Below are positions 29,553 through 37,983 of a stretch of DNA of 64,000 nt, in pieces. A program made the translations under genes and the position numbers. The stretch is taken from assembly GCF_000828715.1 (NCBI RefSeq), contig NZ_AP014583.1:2664001-2728000 (forward strand). The letters are read 5' to 3'. How positions within the stretch are numbered: the first letter of the stretch is position 1; every line of letters begins with the position of its first letter. The notes under the pieces are model-generated. The model ran no database searches. It was not told where the DNA came from and saw only the letters and a program-made list of their open reading frames with translations. Source of the DNA: Winogradskyella sp. PG-2 (GTDB taxonomy: Bacteria > Bacteroidota > Bacteroidia > Flavobacteriales > Flavobacteriaceae).

Positions 29553-30863
29553 CTAACCTCCAGCTGCTATTTGCATTAAAACAGTGCAACCAATTGCAGC
29601 TATAGTACCTACGGCATAACCTAAAACTGCTAATAAAACACCAACCGTAGCTAAAGATGGGTGAAATGCAGATGCTACAATCGGAGCAGAAGCAGCACCA
29701 CCAACATTAGCTTGACTACCCACAGCTAAAAAGAAATATGGCGCTTTTATGAGTTTAGCAACACCGATAAGAAGTATTGCATGTATGCACATCCAAATAA
29801 GACCTACAATGATGAGACCAGGTGATTCAAATACAGAGCATATATCAATTTTCATTCCTATGGTTGCTACAAGTATATAAATAAAGACACTTCCAAATTT
29901 ACTTGCTCCAGCGCCTTCGTAATTTTTCAATTTAGTATAAGATAATAATATAGCAATCAGAGTTGCAATACTTATCATCCAAAAGAATTTTGACCCTAGA
30001 AATGTTAACATGTTTTTAATCCGCATGGATTCAATATTCGCAGTTACACTATCAAAGTAAGGTCCAAAAAATGAAGCTCCAAGATGTGCAATACTTACTG
30101 CACCAAATGCTATTGCTCCAATAATCATAATATCTGTCAATGAAGGATTTCTTTTAACACTTTCAGAAAATGTTGATACTTTATCTTTTAATTCTTCAAT
30201 TGAAGAAGTGTCAGCTTTTAACCATTTATTTATCCTTTTGCGTTTTCCTATTCCGATTAATAATAACGCCATCCATACGTTGGCTACAAAGATGTCAACA
30301 AAGACCATCTTTCCATATTCTGCTTGGTTATATCCATAAATTTCGAGCATTGCAGTTTGGTTAGCACCACCACCAATCCAACTACCAGCTAAAGTAGAAA
30401 GTCCTTTCCAAACAGCGTCTGCACCAGCACCACCAACAACTTCTGGAGCAAAATAAGCTACAATTAATATTGCAATTGGTCCACCAATAATAATTCCTAA
30501 AGTACCTGTAAAAAACATAATTAATGCTTTCCAACCTAAGTTAAAAACCGCTTTTAAATCAATACTTAATGTCATTAAAACCAATGCAGCTGGTAGTAAG
30601 TATCGACTTGCTACATAGTATAAGTTAGAATTTTGTTTTACAATTTCTCCAGATTCAGAAACTGTTTCCCATTCGCCAGCGATTAAGCCAGAAGTTGTTA
30701 AAAGCGCTGGTACCATGTATGCCATAAATAAACCAGGAACTATTTTGTAAAACTTTTCCCAAAATCCTCCTTTGATGGATTCAGTATAAAAAACAAAGCC
30801 CAAAGCGAGCATAAGAATTCCAAAAATAATAGTATCATCAGTAATAATAGGAGAAGTGTCCAT
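29553..30863 (-). CDS. DUF819 family membrane protein (putative permease)
   Basis: 436 residues, almost all hydrophobic, with about ten or more membrane segments. Family marks of DUF819 (YjcL-like): GFVFYTESIKGGFWEKFYKIVPGLFMAYMVPA at the start (partial motif given), the SWIGGGANQTAM segment near residue 165, and the late AVGSQANVGGAASAPIVASAF segment, both glycine-rich and likely in the transport path. The substrate is unknown. It lies 52 bp from the DUF4369 gene and in the same direction, so they may be co-transcribed. Confidence 0.9.
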   Translation of the reverse strand: MDTSPIITDDTIIFGILMLALGFVFYTESIKGGFWEKFYKIVPGLFMAYMVPALLTTSGLIAGEWETVSESGEIVKQNSNLYYVASRYLLPAALVLMTLSIDLKAVFNLGWKALIMFFTGTLGIIIGGPIAILIVAYFAPEVVGGAGADAVWKGLSTLAGSWIGGGANQTAMLEIYGYNQAEYGKMVFVDIFVANVWMALLLIGIGKRKRINKWLKADTSSIEELKDKVSTFSESVKRNPSLTDIMIIGAIAFGAVSIAHLGASFFGPYFDSVTANIESMRIKNMLTFLGSKFFWMISIATLIAILLSYTKLKNYEGAGASKFGSVFIYILVATIGMKIDICSVFESPGLIIVGLIWMCIHAILLIGVAKLIKAPYFFLAVGSQANVGGAASAPIVASAFHPSLATVGVLLAVLGYAVGTIAAIGCTVLMQIAAGG

Positions 30864-30932
30864 GTTATGATTTATTTAGTGTTTGCAAAATACCAAATTA
30901 AAAGCGCATAAAAAAGCATCGTTTTTTTGTGC

Positions 30933-33122
30933 TTAAATATTAAGCCAATACGTCAATTTTACATTTAGAGAACGGACTCTAGGTGCAAAGACATTGTCTG
31001 TGAAATAATTGTCATTATATACTATAAATAAATCAGATAAAGGTGCAAACCTCCACTGAAGTCTTGTATTTACACTAAAATTATCTTGCTGATTGTTATA
31101 TTGTACAAAGGTAGCCCAGAATAAATTTTTATTAAATGTTACATCTATTCTAGGACCAATGAGCCAGAGCTTGGCATCAGAATAAGGATCTGGCAAATTA
31201 ATATTGTTATAATTAAGTTGAATAGATGTTGAAAAATGAGGTTGTATTCTATAATTAAGGTTTGCATTTACCGAAAATATATTGCCATTATAAAAACTTC
31301 CAAATGAAGGGTTTAAGGAGTAAGAAAATAGTTTTCGCCTATCTGATCTATAGTTTGCTCCAATTGTAGAGTAATAATAATTACCTATGGGTAAAGCCGT
31401 TGCATCATCTACACCAGTGGGTTCAAACTCTTCATAAAGGTGTGTGTATCTGTTAAACATTTCAAAATTTAAATTCGATGTGTTTTTAAAAGAAGCGTCC
31501 CATCTTGTAATAATTGCATAATCAGAATTTTCAAAATCTAGATCTGGTTTCCAAATAAAAATTGGTGTTACTGATAAATTGTGTTTTTGGATTTGTCCTT
31601 TTTCGGGCCAGAAGTTTTTAGTGAATTTAGGATTTACTTTTACAATATCTGTTCGTCTTATAAAACCTAAATCAGATCTAAAGTTGTCTCCAATATAGAC
31701 ACCACTTAATCTAATATTATAGTTTCTAGAATTATATTCTGTTGAAGCACCTGCAGATATCTCTTTATTTTTAACATTAGGGGAAAATGATTTATGAAAA
31801 TAATATTTGCCATTCCATGTGTTATCTTCAGAGGCTAATCTGTAATCTATGCCGAATACACGATTATAACGATCTTCATCTACTGTAAAATCATAATCTT
31901 TGGTAGCTTGTTTATTTATAAACATAAAACTAATATTAGAACGACTAAACAACTTATATTGAGCAGTTAGTAACGCATTATTAGTTGTGGCTATCTCATT
32001 TGTTTTATCTTCTGCTGTCTGCATATTAAGTAAACCAACTCTAAGTTTGTTATTTACTTTTCCGCTTAGTCTTACACCAGCAATGATATCATTTTCAATA
32101 TTATTTCCATCTAAGTCACTGGCAATACCAATACGTCTAGAAAAGAAAGGATTTGAATCTCTATTGTTACCAAAATCATTAAAGAGATCACTGTTTTCAA
32201 TAAAAAATTGACGCCTTTCAGGTAATGATACTTCAAAACGTGTTAGGTTAGTAACTTGTTGATCTACTTCAACTTGAGAAAAATCTGGATTAATAGTTAA
32301 ATCTAAATTTAAACTATTGTTAATCGTCATTCTTGCATCTCCTCCATATTTAAAATCTGAAGTTGATTCGTCGGTTTCATAATCTTTGCCCACAAGTGTA
32401 TTTACATATGGGATTAAAGAAATTGGTGATTTTGATTTACCTAAAGGCTTTTCAAAAATCATATCTCCCATAAATGCTAAGTTAAATATAAACTGATTTT
32501 GAGGAATATTTACCCAAGTATTATTCTCGTTATCCTGAGTATCAAAATGATAGCTATTAAATCTCCATTTTGTTTCTCCTTCTCTATATTTAAAAGCTGA
32601 AAGCGGAATTATCCATTCAACGATATAATAGTTATTATGAATAACAGTTTCGCTTTTCCATTTTGTATCCCAAGCCATAGTAAAACCTCTCAATTCAGTT
32701 CCACCACCAGATAATAGCATTTCGCGTTGCACTCCTTCAGGATTTGTACCAAAGATGAAAGCATTGGTTCCGTCATTGAAAGTATCAAAAAGTAAGGTGA
32801 TATTGTCGCTTCCACCTGCTCTAAAATCGCGACGTAAAGATGGAATAATGAAATCATTTCCAGGCGCATTTACTTTAATACCAACATATAAATTAGTATC
32901 ATCAAATAGCATTTTTATTTCGGGTTGTTGCTTAGCTTGTAGCGAATCGTTTGGGAAATAATTCCAGAAATTTGTTGCAGATTCAGCTTCACTCCATGAG
33001 GATTCGTTTAAGTTACCATCTAAAACAATTGTTTCGGTAATATATTTAACATATACTTCTTTTTTCTGAGCAAACAATAAGTTAGTTATGCAAAAAGAAG
33101 CTAAGATGAGTAATCTTTTCAA
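30933..33122 (-). CDS. DUF5916 protein with CBM9-like N-terminal domain
   Basis: About 729 residues. No in-frame ATG exists near the start; I chose the TTG at 33122 because it gives a clean signal peptide (KRLLILASFCITNLLFAQ); another TTG at 33146 would add eight residues. After it comes a CBM9-like beta domain (about residues 25-215: VLDGNLNESSWSEAE, DDTNLYVGIKV, RDFRAGGSDNITLLFDTFND) and a large DUF5916 C-terminal part that looks like an outer-membrane beta-barrel (RRQFFIENSDLF, FFSRRIGI, ending LNVKLTYWLNI). Typical of Bacteroidota surface proteins; ligand or substrate unknown. Confidence 0.88.
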   Translation of the reverse strand: MKRLLILASFCITNLLFAQKKEVYVKYITETIVLDGNLNESSWSEAESATNFWNYFPNDSLQAKQQPEIKMLFDDTNLYVGIKVNAPGNDFIIPSLRRDFRAGGSDNITLLFDTFNDGTNAFIFGTNPEGVQREMLLSGGGTELRGFTMAWDTKWKSETVIHNNYYIVEWIIPLSAFKYREGETKWRFNSYHFDTQDNENNTWVNIPQNQFIFNLAFMGDMIFEKPLGKSKSPISLIPYVNTLVGKDYETDESTSDFKYGGDARMTINNSLNLDLTINPDFSQVEVDQQVTNLTRFEVSLPERRQFFIENSDLFNDFGNNRDSNPFFSRRIGIASDLDGNNIENDIIAGVRLSGKVNNKLRVGLLNMQTAEDKTNEIATTNNALLTAQYKLFSRSNISFMFINKQATKDYDFTVDEDRYNRVFGIDYRLASEDNTWNGKYYFHKSFSPNVKNKEISAGASTEYNSRNYNIRLSGVYIGDNFRSDLGFIRRTDIVKVNPKFTKNFWPEKGQIQKHNLSVTPIFIWKPDLDFENSDYAIITRWDASFKNTSNLNFEMFNRYTHLYEEFEPTGVDDATALPIGNYYYSTIGANYRSDRRKLFSYSLNPSFGSFYNGNIFSVNANLNYRIQPHFSTSIQLNYNNINLPDPYSDAKLWLIGPRIDVTFNKNLFWATFVQYNNQQDNFSVNTRLQWRFAPLSDLFIVYNDNYFTDNVFAPRVRSLNVKLTYWLNI

Positions 33123-33178
33123 TGATGGTTGGTTGGTGTTAACCAAAAATAAAGGAAATATTTATAATTCATTTAATT

Positions 33179-33358
33179 TTAGTCTTTTTCAGGCGATTTT
33201 TTTGGCTTTTTTGGCTGTCTTTTATTTTCTTTTAGATATTGCATTAACATCCATTCTATTTGACCATTAGTACTACGAAATTCATCTGAAGCCCATTTTT
33301 CAATGGCTTTCAGCATCTCTTCATTAATTCGTAGTGCAAAGGCTTTTTTCTTAGACAT
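33179..33358 (-). CDS. Arc-type ribbon-helix-helix DNA-binding protein (59 aa)
   Basis: A 59-residue gene, too short for common length cut-offs. It reads MSKKKAFALRINEEMLKAIE, then KWASDEFRSTNGQIEWMLMQ and a lysine/proline-rich tail. The FALRI beta strand followed by two helices with a Gly-Gln turn is the ribbon-helix-helix (Arc/MetJ) fold, which dimerises on DNA. Its ATG overlaps the stop codon region of the DUF1648 gene by 8 bp, so it is the last gene of the SPFH operon. It may autoregulate the operon; that is inference. Confidence 0.85.
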   Translation of the reverse strand: MSKKKAFALRINEEMLKAIEKWASDEFRSTNGQIEWMLMQYLKENKRQPKKPKKSPEKD

Positions 33359-33866
33359 TATCTTGTTTTTTCAATTTTTGTTGGTAAACTAGTATGAAAA
33401 TGGGTAGTAATAAACTACCTCCAATAACGGTTATCAAAAACCCAGTACCTAATTCAGTCGTATTGGTTTGAGCTCCAATAATAATTTTATAGTTAATGTA
33501 TGCTAATAGTAATACACAAAGAAAATTAATTATTCTAAGTATTCTAGTACTAAATCTATACTGTCTAAGTGCATTCTCTTCAGTTATATTAACCATATAG
33601 TTATGTATATGTGGAAAGCGATTTAAAATAAAAAGACCTACATAAATTACAGTTGCCAAAATGGGTAAAAACCATAAAAATGACTTCTTACTATAATTAT
33701 CTGGTTGTCCAGCTGCATTAAAATGAACAGCAATGCTTTCTGGTAAGCCGCTATACTCCATTAATAAATGAATCCACATCAATAGCAATACTGCTATTGA
33801 TGCTAATTCTATAACGACATCTACAGTTTGAAAAGGAACTTGTATTTTCGGTCTATCTGATTTCAT
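33351..33866 (-). CDS. DUF1648 domain membrane protein
   Basis: 171 residues from the ATG at 33866; a GTG at 33884 would add six residues but would overlap the DUF4177 stop, and the ATG leaves one base between the genes. Four membrane segments are visible (around VVIELASIAVLLLMWIHLL, FLWFLPILATVIYVGLFIL, INFLCVLLLAYINYKIII and FLITVIGGSLLLPIFILVY). The SGLPESIAVHFNAAGQPDNY loop is the DUF1648 signature seen in SdpI-like and PrsW-neighbour membrane proteins. Role unknown; in SdpI it gives immunity to a toxin, but here only the domain is shared. Confidence 0.85.
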   Translation of the reverse strand: MKSDRPKIQVPFQTVDVVIELASIAVLLLMWIHLLMEYSGLPESIAVHFNAAGQPDNYSKKSFLWFLPILATVIYVGLFILNRFPHIHNYMVNITEENALRQYRFSTRILRIINFLCVLLLAYINYKIIIGAQTNTTELGTGFLITVIGGSLLLPIFILVYQQKLKKQDNV

Positions 33867-33867
33867 T

Positions 33868-34026
33868 TTATCTGTTTTTGTCACGCTCTAGTACAACACT
33901 GCTCCAGCCTTGTCCAATGAATTTTACAACCCAACCTTCTCGAGCATATTGATTTAGAATATCTTCAAAATTTTGAAACCTATTTCTAAACCCTACTTTT
34001 GGTTGTATAACTTTATATTCTTTCAT
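33868..34026 (-). CDS. DUF4177 domain mini-protein (52 aa)
   Basis: 52 residues, below usual length limits: MKEYKVIQPKVGFRNRFQNF, then EDILNQYAREGWVVKFIGQG and WSSVVLERDKNR. The EYKV start, the E--LN-YA-EGW-V middle and the final beta strand VVLER match the DUF4177 domain, a small alpha/beta fold of unknown function. It lies between the interrupted glycine-rich gene and DUF1648, with one base to the latter, in the SPFH cluster. Confidence 0.85.
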   Translation of the reverse strand: MKEYKVIQPKVGFRNRFQNFEDILNQYAREGWVVKFIGQGWSSVVLERDKNR

Positions 34027-34033
34027 GTTTTTT

Positions 34034-34207
34034 TTATTTATTGTCTTTAAATACTACTAATGCTAATACTACACCAATACAGATTCCTATTAATGTGCCA
34101 TAAACTGTGCTTATAGCTACATTGCCTGTAACAGCTCCAACGGTTGTACCAAAGCTAGAGCCTATGGCTGTGCCTATGGCAATACTGTATATTTAAAATT
34201 TATTCAT
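34034..34207 (-). pseudogene. Glycine-zipper-like mini-membrane protein, stop at codon 5
   Basis: In frame from the ATG at 34207, the sequence reads M-N-K-F-stop and then stays open for 52 codons: IYSIAIGTAIGSSFGTTVGA and on through GTLIGICIGVVLALVVF to a TAA at 34034-34036. The regular G-xxx-G spacing and hydrophobicity suggest a small glycine-zipper membrane protein. The ATG is one base after the SPFH stop codon, as expected of an operon gene, but the TAA at codon 5 cuts it and no ATG, GTG or TTG follows in frame. Nonsense mutation, a rare start codon, or a base error are possible. Confidence 0.6.
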
Positions 34208-34208
34208 A

Positions 34209-35069
34209 TTAATGACTTAAAGTTCCTGTATTTACAATAGGTGAAGCATCTTTATCACCACAAAGCACAACCATAAGATTACTTACCATAGCTGCTTTTC
34301 GTTCTTCATCTAAATCTACTACATCCTTTTTGTTTAGTTCTTCTATTGCCATTTCAACCATACTTACAGCACCTTCGACAATTTTATGTCTTGCTGCAAC
34401 AATTGCTGTCGCTTGCTGACGTTTTAACATGGCATTTGCAATTTCTTGCGCATAAGCTAGATAACCAATACGTGCCTCTAACACTTCGATACCAGCAATT
34501 GATAAACGTTCATCAATTTCTTTTTCTAATGCTGTACTCACTTCATTAACACTAGAGCGTAACGTTATATCTTCATCATGACCTTCATCAGCAAAGTTAT
34601 CATATGGATACATGCTTGCTAATTTACGCACTGCGGCATCAGTTTGTACACGTACAAAGTTTTCGTAGTTATCAACATCAAAAGCTGCTTTGTAAGTGTT
34701 TTGAACACGCCAAACTAAAATAGTACTAATCATTACAGGGTTTCCTAATTTATCATTTACTTTAAGACGTTCACTATCAAAGTTGCTTGCTCGTAATGAA
34801 ATTTTCTTTTTGGTAAAAAAAGGATTAACCCAATAGAAACCGTTTTTCTTTACAGTGCCAACGTACTTACCAAATAATAGTAATACGCGAGAACCATTAG
34901 GTTGCACCATTAAAAATCCGAATGCTAATATTAGTGCTGCTACAATTCCAAATGCAGACCATCCTGTTCTAGTTATGGGCATGAGCGCAATACTTCCAAA
35001 AAATAATATTAAAAATAAAAATAGCATTAAGTAGCCATTAGCTGGAACAATGATTTTCTCTTCTTTCAT
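34209..35069 (-). CDS. SPFH (band 7/prohibitin) domain membrane protein
   Basis: 286 residues. Two N-terminal membrane segments (about 13-34 and 38-57) are followed by the SPFH domain (about 58-225): VQPNGSRVLLLFGKYVGTV, GFYWVNPFF, LKVNDKLGNPVMISTILVWRV, and the later IDERLSIAGIEVLEARIGYLAYA. A helical tail (AEEI-type, here AYAQEIANAMLKRQQATAIVAARHKIVEGAV split across 200-230) is usual for the family. SPFH proteins form rings or scaffolds on membranes. It leads a compact minus-strand cluster of five small genes that encode two or three membrane proteins and a DNA-binding protein, which may form a membrane stress or microdomain system (inference). Confidence 0.92.
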   Translation of the reverse strand: MKEEKIIVPANGYLMLFLFLILFFGSIALMPITRTGWSAFGIVAALILAFGFLMVQPNGSRVLLLFGKYVGTVKKNGFYWVNPFFTKKKISLRASNFDSERLKVNDKLGNPVMISTILVWRVQNTYKAAFDVDNYENFVRVQTDAAVRKLASMYPYDNFADEGHDEDITLRSSVNEVSTALEKEIDERLSIAGIEVLEARIGYLAYAQEIANAMLKRQQATAIVAARHKIVEGAVSMVEMAIEELNKKDVVDLDEERKAAMVSNLMVVLCGDKDASPIVNTGTLSH

Positions 35070-35307
35070 AATCTTGTAATTTAATTGGTTTATAATTAGT
35101 AGAACTCAATATGATATTAAAATGATATCATAAAGATATAAATCATTAGTATATGATTTAATGTTTTTGTTACATTTTTATTAAAAAAGATTGAAAATAA
35201 AGTTTGGCACGCCATTTGTTTTATACTACGTGTAATGAATATTGCGATAGTTGCCAAAGCGTAACACACTAAAAAATCGTATCATTACGTTTGGTTGGTT
35301 AGTTAGA

Positions 35308-35337
35308 AAAAAGCATCTCGTGGTTGGGGTGCTTTTT
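35308..35337. terminator. Terminator after the alpha/beta hydrolase gene
   Basis: AAAAAGCA (35308-35315) pairs with TGCTTTTT (35330-35337), loop of 14 nt with further partial pairing. It is downstream of the minus-strand hydrolase (ends 35365). The rest of 35070-35364 holds no gene that I can see. Confidence 0.65.
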
Positions 35338-35364
35338 CATTTTTTGAGTATACTATCTTCAGAA

Positions 35365-36291
35365 TTATGACCTTATGAAATCTGTAATACTTGAAATAAG
35401 TTGAGAAGAGATTGTTCTAAATGATTCATTATAGGATTTTGAATTTTCTAAATCACCACCTTCGATTTCAAAAAGAACATGATTCATGTTTTCTATAATT
35501 TTTAGCTCTGCTTTTTCATTAGCCTTTTTAAGTAGTTTTGCCTCATCTTCTGAAACTTGGAGATCTTTTGTTCCATTAACAAGAAGAATAGGCATTTCTA
35601 GTTGTTTAATAATTTCGGTTGGATTATACTTCATCCAGTTAATCATAAAAGGTTGAATATCTGCATTAAATACAGAGGATAAAGCATAAGGATAGTCTTT
35701 TACTCTTTTTCCTTGTTTTAATTTTTCTATAACAGGTTTGGTTTTTTCACCAAGTTTTGGATCCATTCTAGTGGCTTGTTCAACTAGGACATCTCCAATA
35801 TTTTGTCCGGCTCCAGCTAAAGATATAAATCCATCTGCTTTATCCTTTGCGGCTAACATGCCAACCAAACTACCTTGACTATGACCAATGACATATATTT
35901 TAGAATACGTGTCTTTTTCTTTAAAATAATCAACAACATCTGAAGCGTCATCCACAAAATCATCGAACATCATATTTTTATCTACGCTACCTTGTTGTAT
36001 TTGTTTTACGATGCGTTTGTCATATCTAAATGTAGCAATACCATTTGCTGATAGATTTTCAGCAAGCTTTTTAAGCGAGTTATTCTTTAAAAAATTCTGA
36101 TTTCCATTTCTGTTTGTAGGACCAGATCCTGCAATAATTATAGCTAAATTTGGTTTTTCAAAAGCGTTGGGACTTAATAACGTACCATCAATCCATTTAG
36201 TAATTGATAATTCTTCTTCGCTGTATATTTTTTCTTGGGAAAAACTAACGGAAGTAACAAAACAAAAAACTAGAATTAAATAATGCTTCAT
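35365..36291 (-). CDS. Exported alpha/beta hydrolase (S33/S9-like)
   Basis: 308 residues with a signal peptide (MKHYLILVFCFVTSVSFSQ). The oxyanion-hole region IIAGSGPTNRNGN (about 50-62), the nucleophile elbow GHSQGS (about 145-150, Ser as nucleophile), a later NGTKDLQVS segment with the likely acid Asp, and a C-terminal MNHVLFE histidine complete the catalytic triad. This is the exported serine aminopeptidase/dienelactone-hydrolase-like type common in Bacteroidota; substrate unknown. A 24-bp perfect palindrome lies 115 bp upstream of the ATG. Confidence 0.85.
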   Translation of the reverse strand: MKHYLILVFCFVTSVSFSQEKIYSEEELSITKWIDGTLLSPNAFEKPNLAIIIAGSGPTNRNGNQNFLKNNSLKKLAENLSANGIATFRYDKRIVKQIQQGSVDKNMMFDDFVDDASDVVDYFKEKDTYSKIYVIGHSQGSLVGMLAAKDKADGFISLAGAGQNIGDVLVEQATRMDPKLGEKTKPVIEKLKQGKRVKDYPYALSSVFNADIQPFMINWMKYNPTEIIKQLEMPILLVNGTKDLQVSEDEAKLLKKANEKAELKIIENMNHVLFEIEGGDLENSKSYNESFRTISSQLISSITDFIRS

Positions 36292-36405
36292 TTTAAATTT
36301 TTTAATGACGATAAAGTTAATTCATATTGAAATGAATCTTAAACTTTGAAACAATTTTTATGCCGTTTTATTGTTAAAGCTAAAACAAATCTTTTAATTT
36401 TAAAC

Positions 36406-36471
36406 ATGTATTTCATCGATGAAATACATTTTTTTGTCTTAAAATGTTAAAATTAAATGCATTTCATCGAT
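36406..36471. promoter_or_regulatory. 24-bp perfect palindrome plus half-site (ATTTCATCGAT)
   Basis: 36406-36429 is a perfect palindrome with half ATGTATTTCATC, centre at 36417/36418. A second element, ATGCATTTCATCGAT, follows at 36457-36471 and matches exactly the reverse complement of 2133-2147. The 372-bp stretch 36292-36663 has no gene; it contains this element and the hairpin at 36628-36657. It may be an operator for the hydrolase gene. Confidence 0.45.
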
Positions 36472-36627
36472 TAATAGTGTTTTTAGGCGATGTATTTAAA
36501 ATTGAATTATATATTTGAAGTGTACTAAAATTTAGTTTTTAGTTCAATGGATTAATTAATTAATATTTGCATATGTTATGAAGAATTAGAGACCCTGAAT
36601 CTATTGACATATAAAAAAGCAAATTAG

Positions 36628-36657
36628 AAAAGCCGAGATTGAGGGATCTCGGCTTTT
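36628..36657. terminator. Terminator after the alkB-like gene
   Basis: AAAAGCCGAGAT (36628-36639) and ATCTCGGCTTTT (36646-36657) form a perfect 12-bp stem with a 6-nt loop. It is 7 bp after the minus-strand alkB stop codon. Confidence 0.85.
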
Positions 36658-36663
36658 TATTTT

Positions 36664-37269
36664 TTATTTACTAATTAGTTTTCTAAAAGTAAGATTAATT
36701 CTTGGCTGAATATGTCTTTTAGTCTTTGCAATTTGATGTAACCAATACTTTTGCATTTCACCTTTCATAATTAATAAACTGCCATGTTCTAAATTTAGTT
36801 TGTAACGTTCTTCTTTAATTTTTCTATGTTTAAAATGAAAAGGACGCACTTCTCCAAAACTCACAGAAGCAATTACCGGATTTTCACCTAATTCTTTCTC
36901 ATTATCAGCATGCCAACCATTACTGTCGTTGCCATCTCTGTAAAGATTTATTAATAGTGTATTGAACTTTATTATAGAAAGATCTTCAACTTTAGCCTTT
37001 ATAATCTGAAGTGTTTTAGAAAATGGTTTTGGATGCATGGTAATATTTGAATACCCATAAGGCTGATTAGAATCACCGAATAAAGCTGTTAATCTAGGTT
37101 GCTTATGCGTCTTTCCGAAAATAGTAATATCATCGTGTTGCCAATTGGTTTTAGTTTCAATAATCTTAAAATATAAATCCGCTTCTTCTTTTGTGAAGAA
37201 ATTAGGAATGTAAATGAGCTCTGCATTAGGTAAGTTAAATTGTTGTTTCTTCTGCGAAAACAAGTCCAT
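36664..37269 (-). CDS. AlkB-like 2-oxoglutarate/Fe(II) dioxygenase
   Basis: 201 residues from the ATG at 37269 (MDLFSQKK); a longer frame to 37317 would overlap the divergent dipeptidase gene and adds nothing family-like. AlkB enzymes reverse alkylation damage in DNA or RNA by oxidative demethylation. Iron ligands: His120 and Asp122 in GWHADNE, and His178 in YWLHQI; 2-oxoglutarate-binding Arg190 and Arg196 in PRINLTFR. The lid region QPRLTALFGD and SVSFGEVRPFHFKH also fit. The gene is divergent from the D-Ala-D-Ala dipeptidase with only 32 bp between ATGs, so they share a promoter region. Confidence 0.93.
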   Translation of the reverse strand: MDLFSQKKQQFNLPNAELIYIPNFFTKEEADLYFKIIETKTNWQHDDITIFGKTHKQPRLTALFGDSNQPYGYSNITMHPKPFSKTLQIIKAKVEDLSIIKFNTLLINLYRDGNDSNGWHADNEKELGENPVIASVSFGEVRPFHFKHRKIKEERYKLNLEHGSLLIMKGEMQKYWLHQIAKTKRHIQPRINLTFRKLISK

Positions 37270-37301
37270 CGTATAATTTTTCTCTAAATTAGTACTTCGG
37301 T

Positions 37302-37982
37302 ATGAATTACAAAACACTCTTATACATAATTATATTTGGATTAGTTGTTTTCGGTTTTAATCAAAAACAAAGTTTGCCTGAAGGTTTTGTGTATGCAAAA
37401 ACTGTGATACCCGATTTAGATGTTGAATTACGATACTATAGTACAAATAACTTTGTAGGTGATACCATTGATGACTACAATACAAATAAACTCATCATTA
37501 CTAAGGTTACTGCAGAAAAATTAAAACGCGTACAAGAAGAGTTGCAACAACAGAATTTATGTTTAAAAGTATATGATGGTTACAGGCCACAAGGTGCTGT
37601 TAATCATTTTATCCGTTGGGCTAGGGATTTGAATGACACAATTAATAAACAGCAATTTTATCCTAATGTAAAAAAACGTAACCTGTTTAAAGCTGGTTAC
37701 ATAGCATCACGATCTGGTCATAGCAGAGGAAGTACTATAGATTTAACTATTGTTTGTGGCGAAAATGGTGAACCATTAGATATGGGAAGTCCTTTTGATT
37801 TTTTTGGTGAGCAATCTTGGGTAGATTATAATGATATAAGCGAACAGCAAAAAGCAAACCGTCAGTTACTACAAACCATGATGCTAAAACATAACTTTAG
37901 AAATTATCCAAAAGAATGGTGGCATTTTACCTTACGCTGGGAACCTTTTCCGGATACTTATTTTGATTTTGTGGTGGAATAA
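37302..37982 (+). CDS. D-alanyl-D-alanine dipeptidase (VanX/DdpX, M15D)
   Basis: 226 residues with an N-terminal membrane/signal segment (about 5-20). M15D zinc peptidase motifs: YDGYRP with Arg95, SGHSRGSTIDL with zinc ligands His140 and Asp147, and EWWHF with the catalytic Glu205 and zinc ligand His208. VanX-type enzymes split D-Ala-D-Ala; chromosomal members usually recycle cell-wall peptides rather than give vancomycin resistance (no vanH/vanA neighbours are seen). It ends one base from the stop codon of the convergent MFS gene, with no terminator between. Confidence 0.93.
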   Translation: MNYKTLLYIIIFGLVVFGFNQKQSLPEGFVYAKTVIPDLDVELRYYSTNNFVGDTIDDYNTNKLIITKVTAEKLKRVQEELQQQNLCLKVYDGYRPQGAVNHFIRWARDLNDTINKQQFYPNVKKRNLFKAGYIASRSGHSRGSTIDLTIVCGENGEPLDMGSPFDFFGEQSWVDYNDISEQQKANRQLLQTMMLKHNFRNYPKEWWHFTLRWEPFPDTYFDFVVE

Positions 37983-37983
37983 T

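Noticed and set aside
33088..33270. 60-residue plus-strand open frame overlapping the DUF5916 start
   Set aside because: It is the opposite strand of the DUF5916 start and the ribbon-helix-helix gene; no promoter or coding character.
36330..36360. Possible ECF promoter (TGAAACA with CCGTTT) upstream of the hydrolase on the plus strand
   Set aside because: Spacing is too short (about 10 bp) and it points away from the gene.
37302..37982. Vancomycin resistance locus (VanX-like gene)
   Set aside because: No vanH, vanA or vanRS genes are nearby; a lone dipeptidase in a Gram-negative is better explained by cell-wall recycling.
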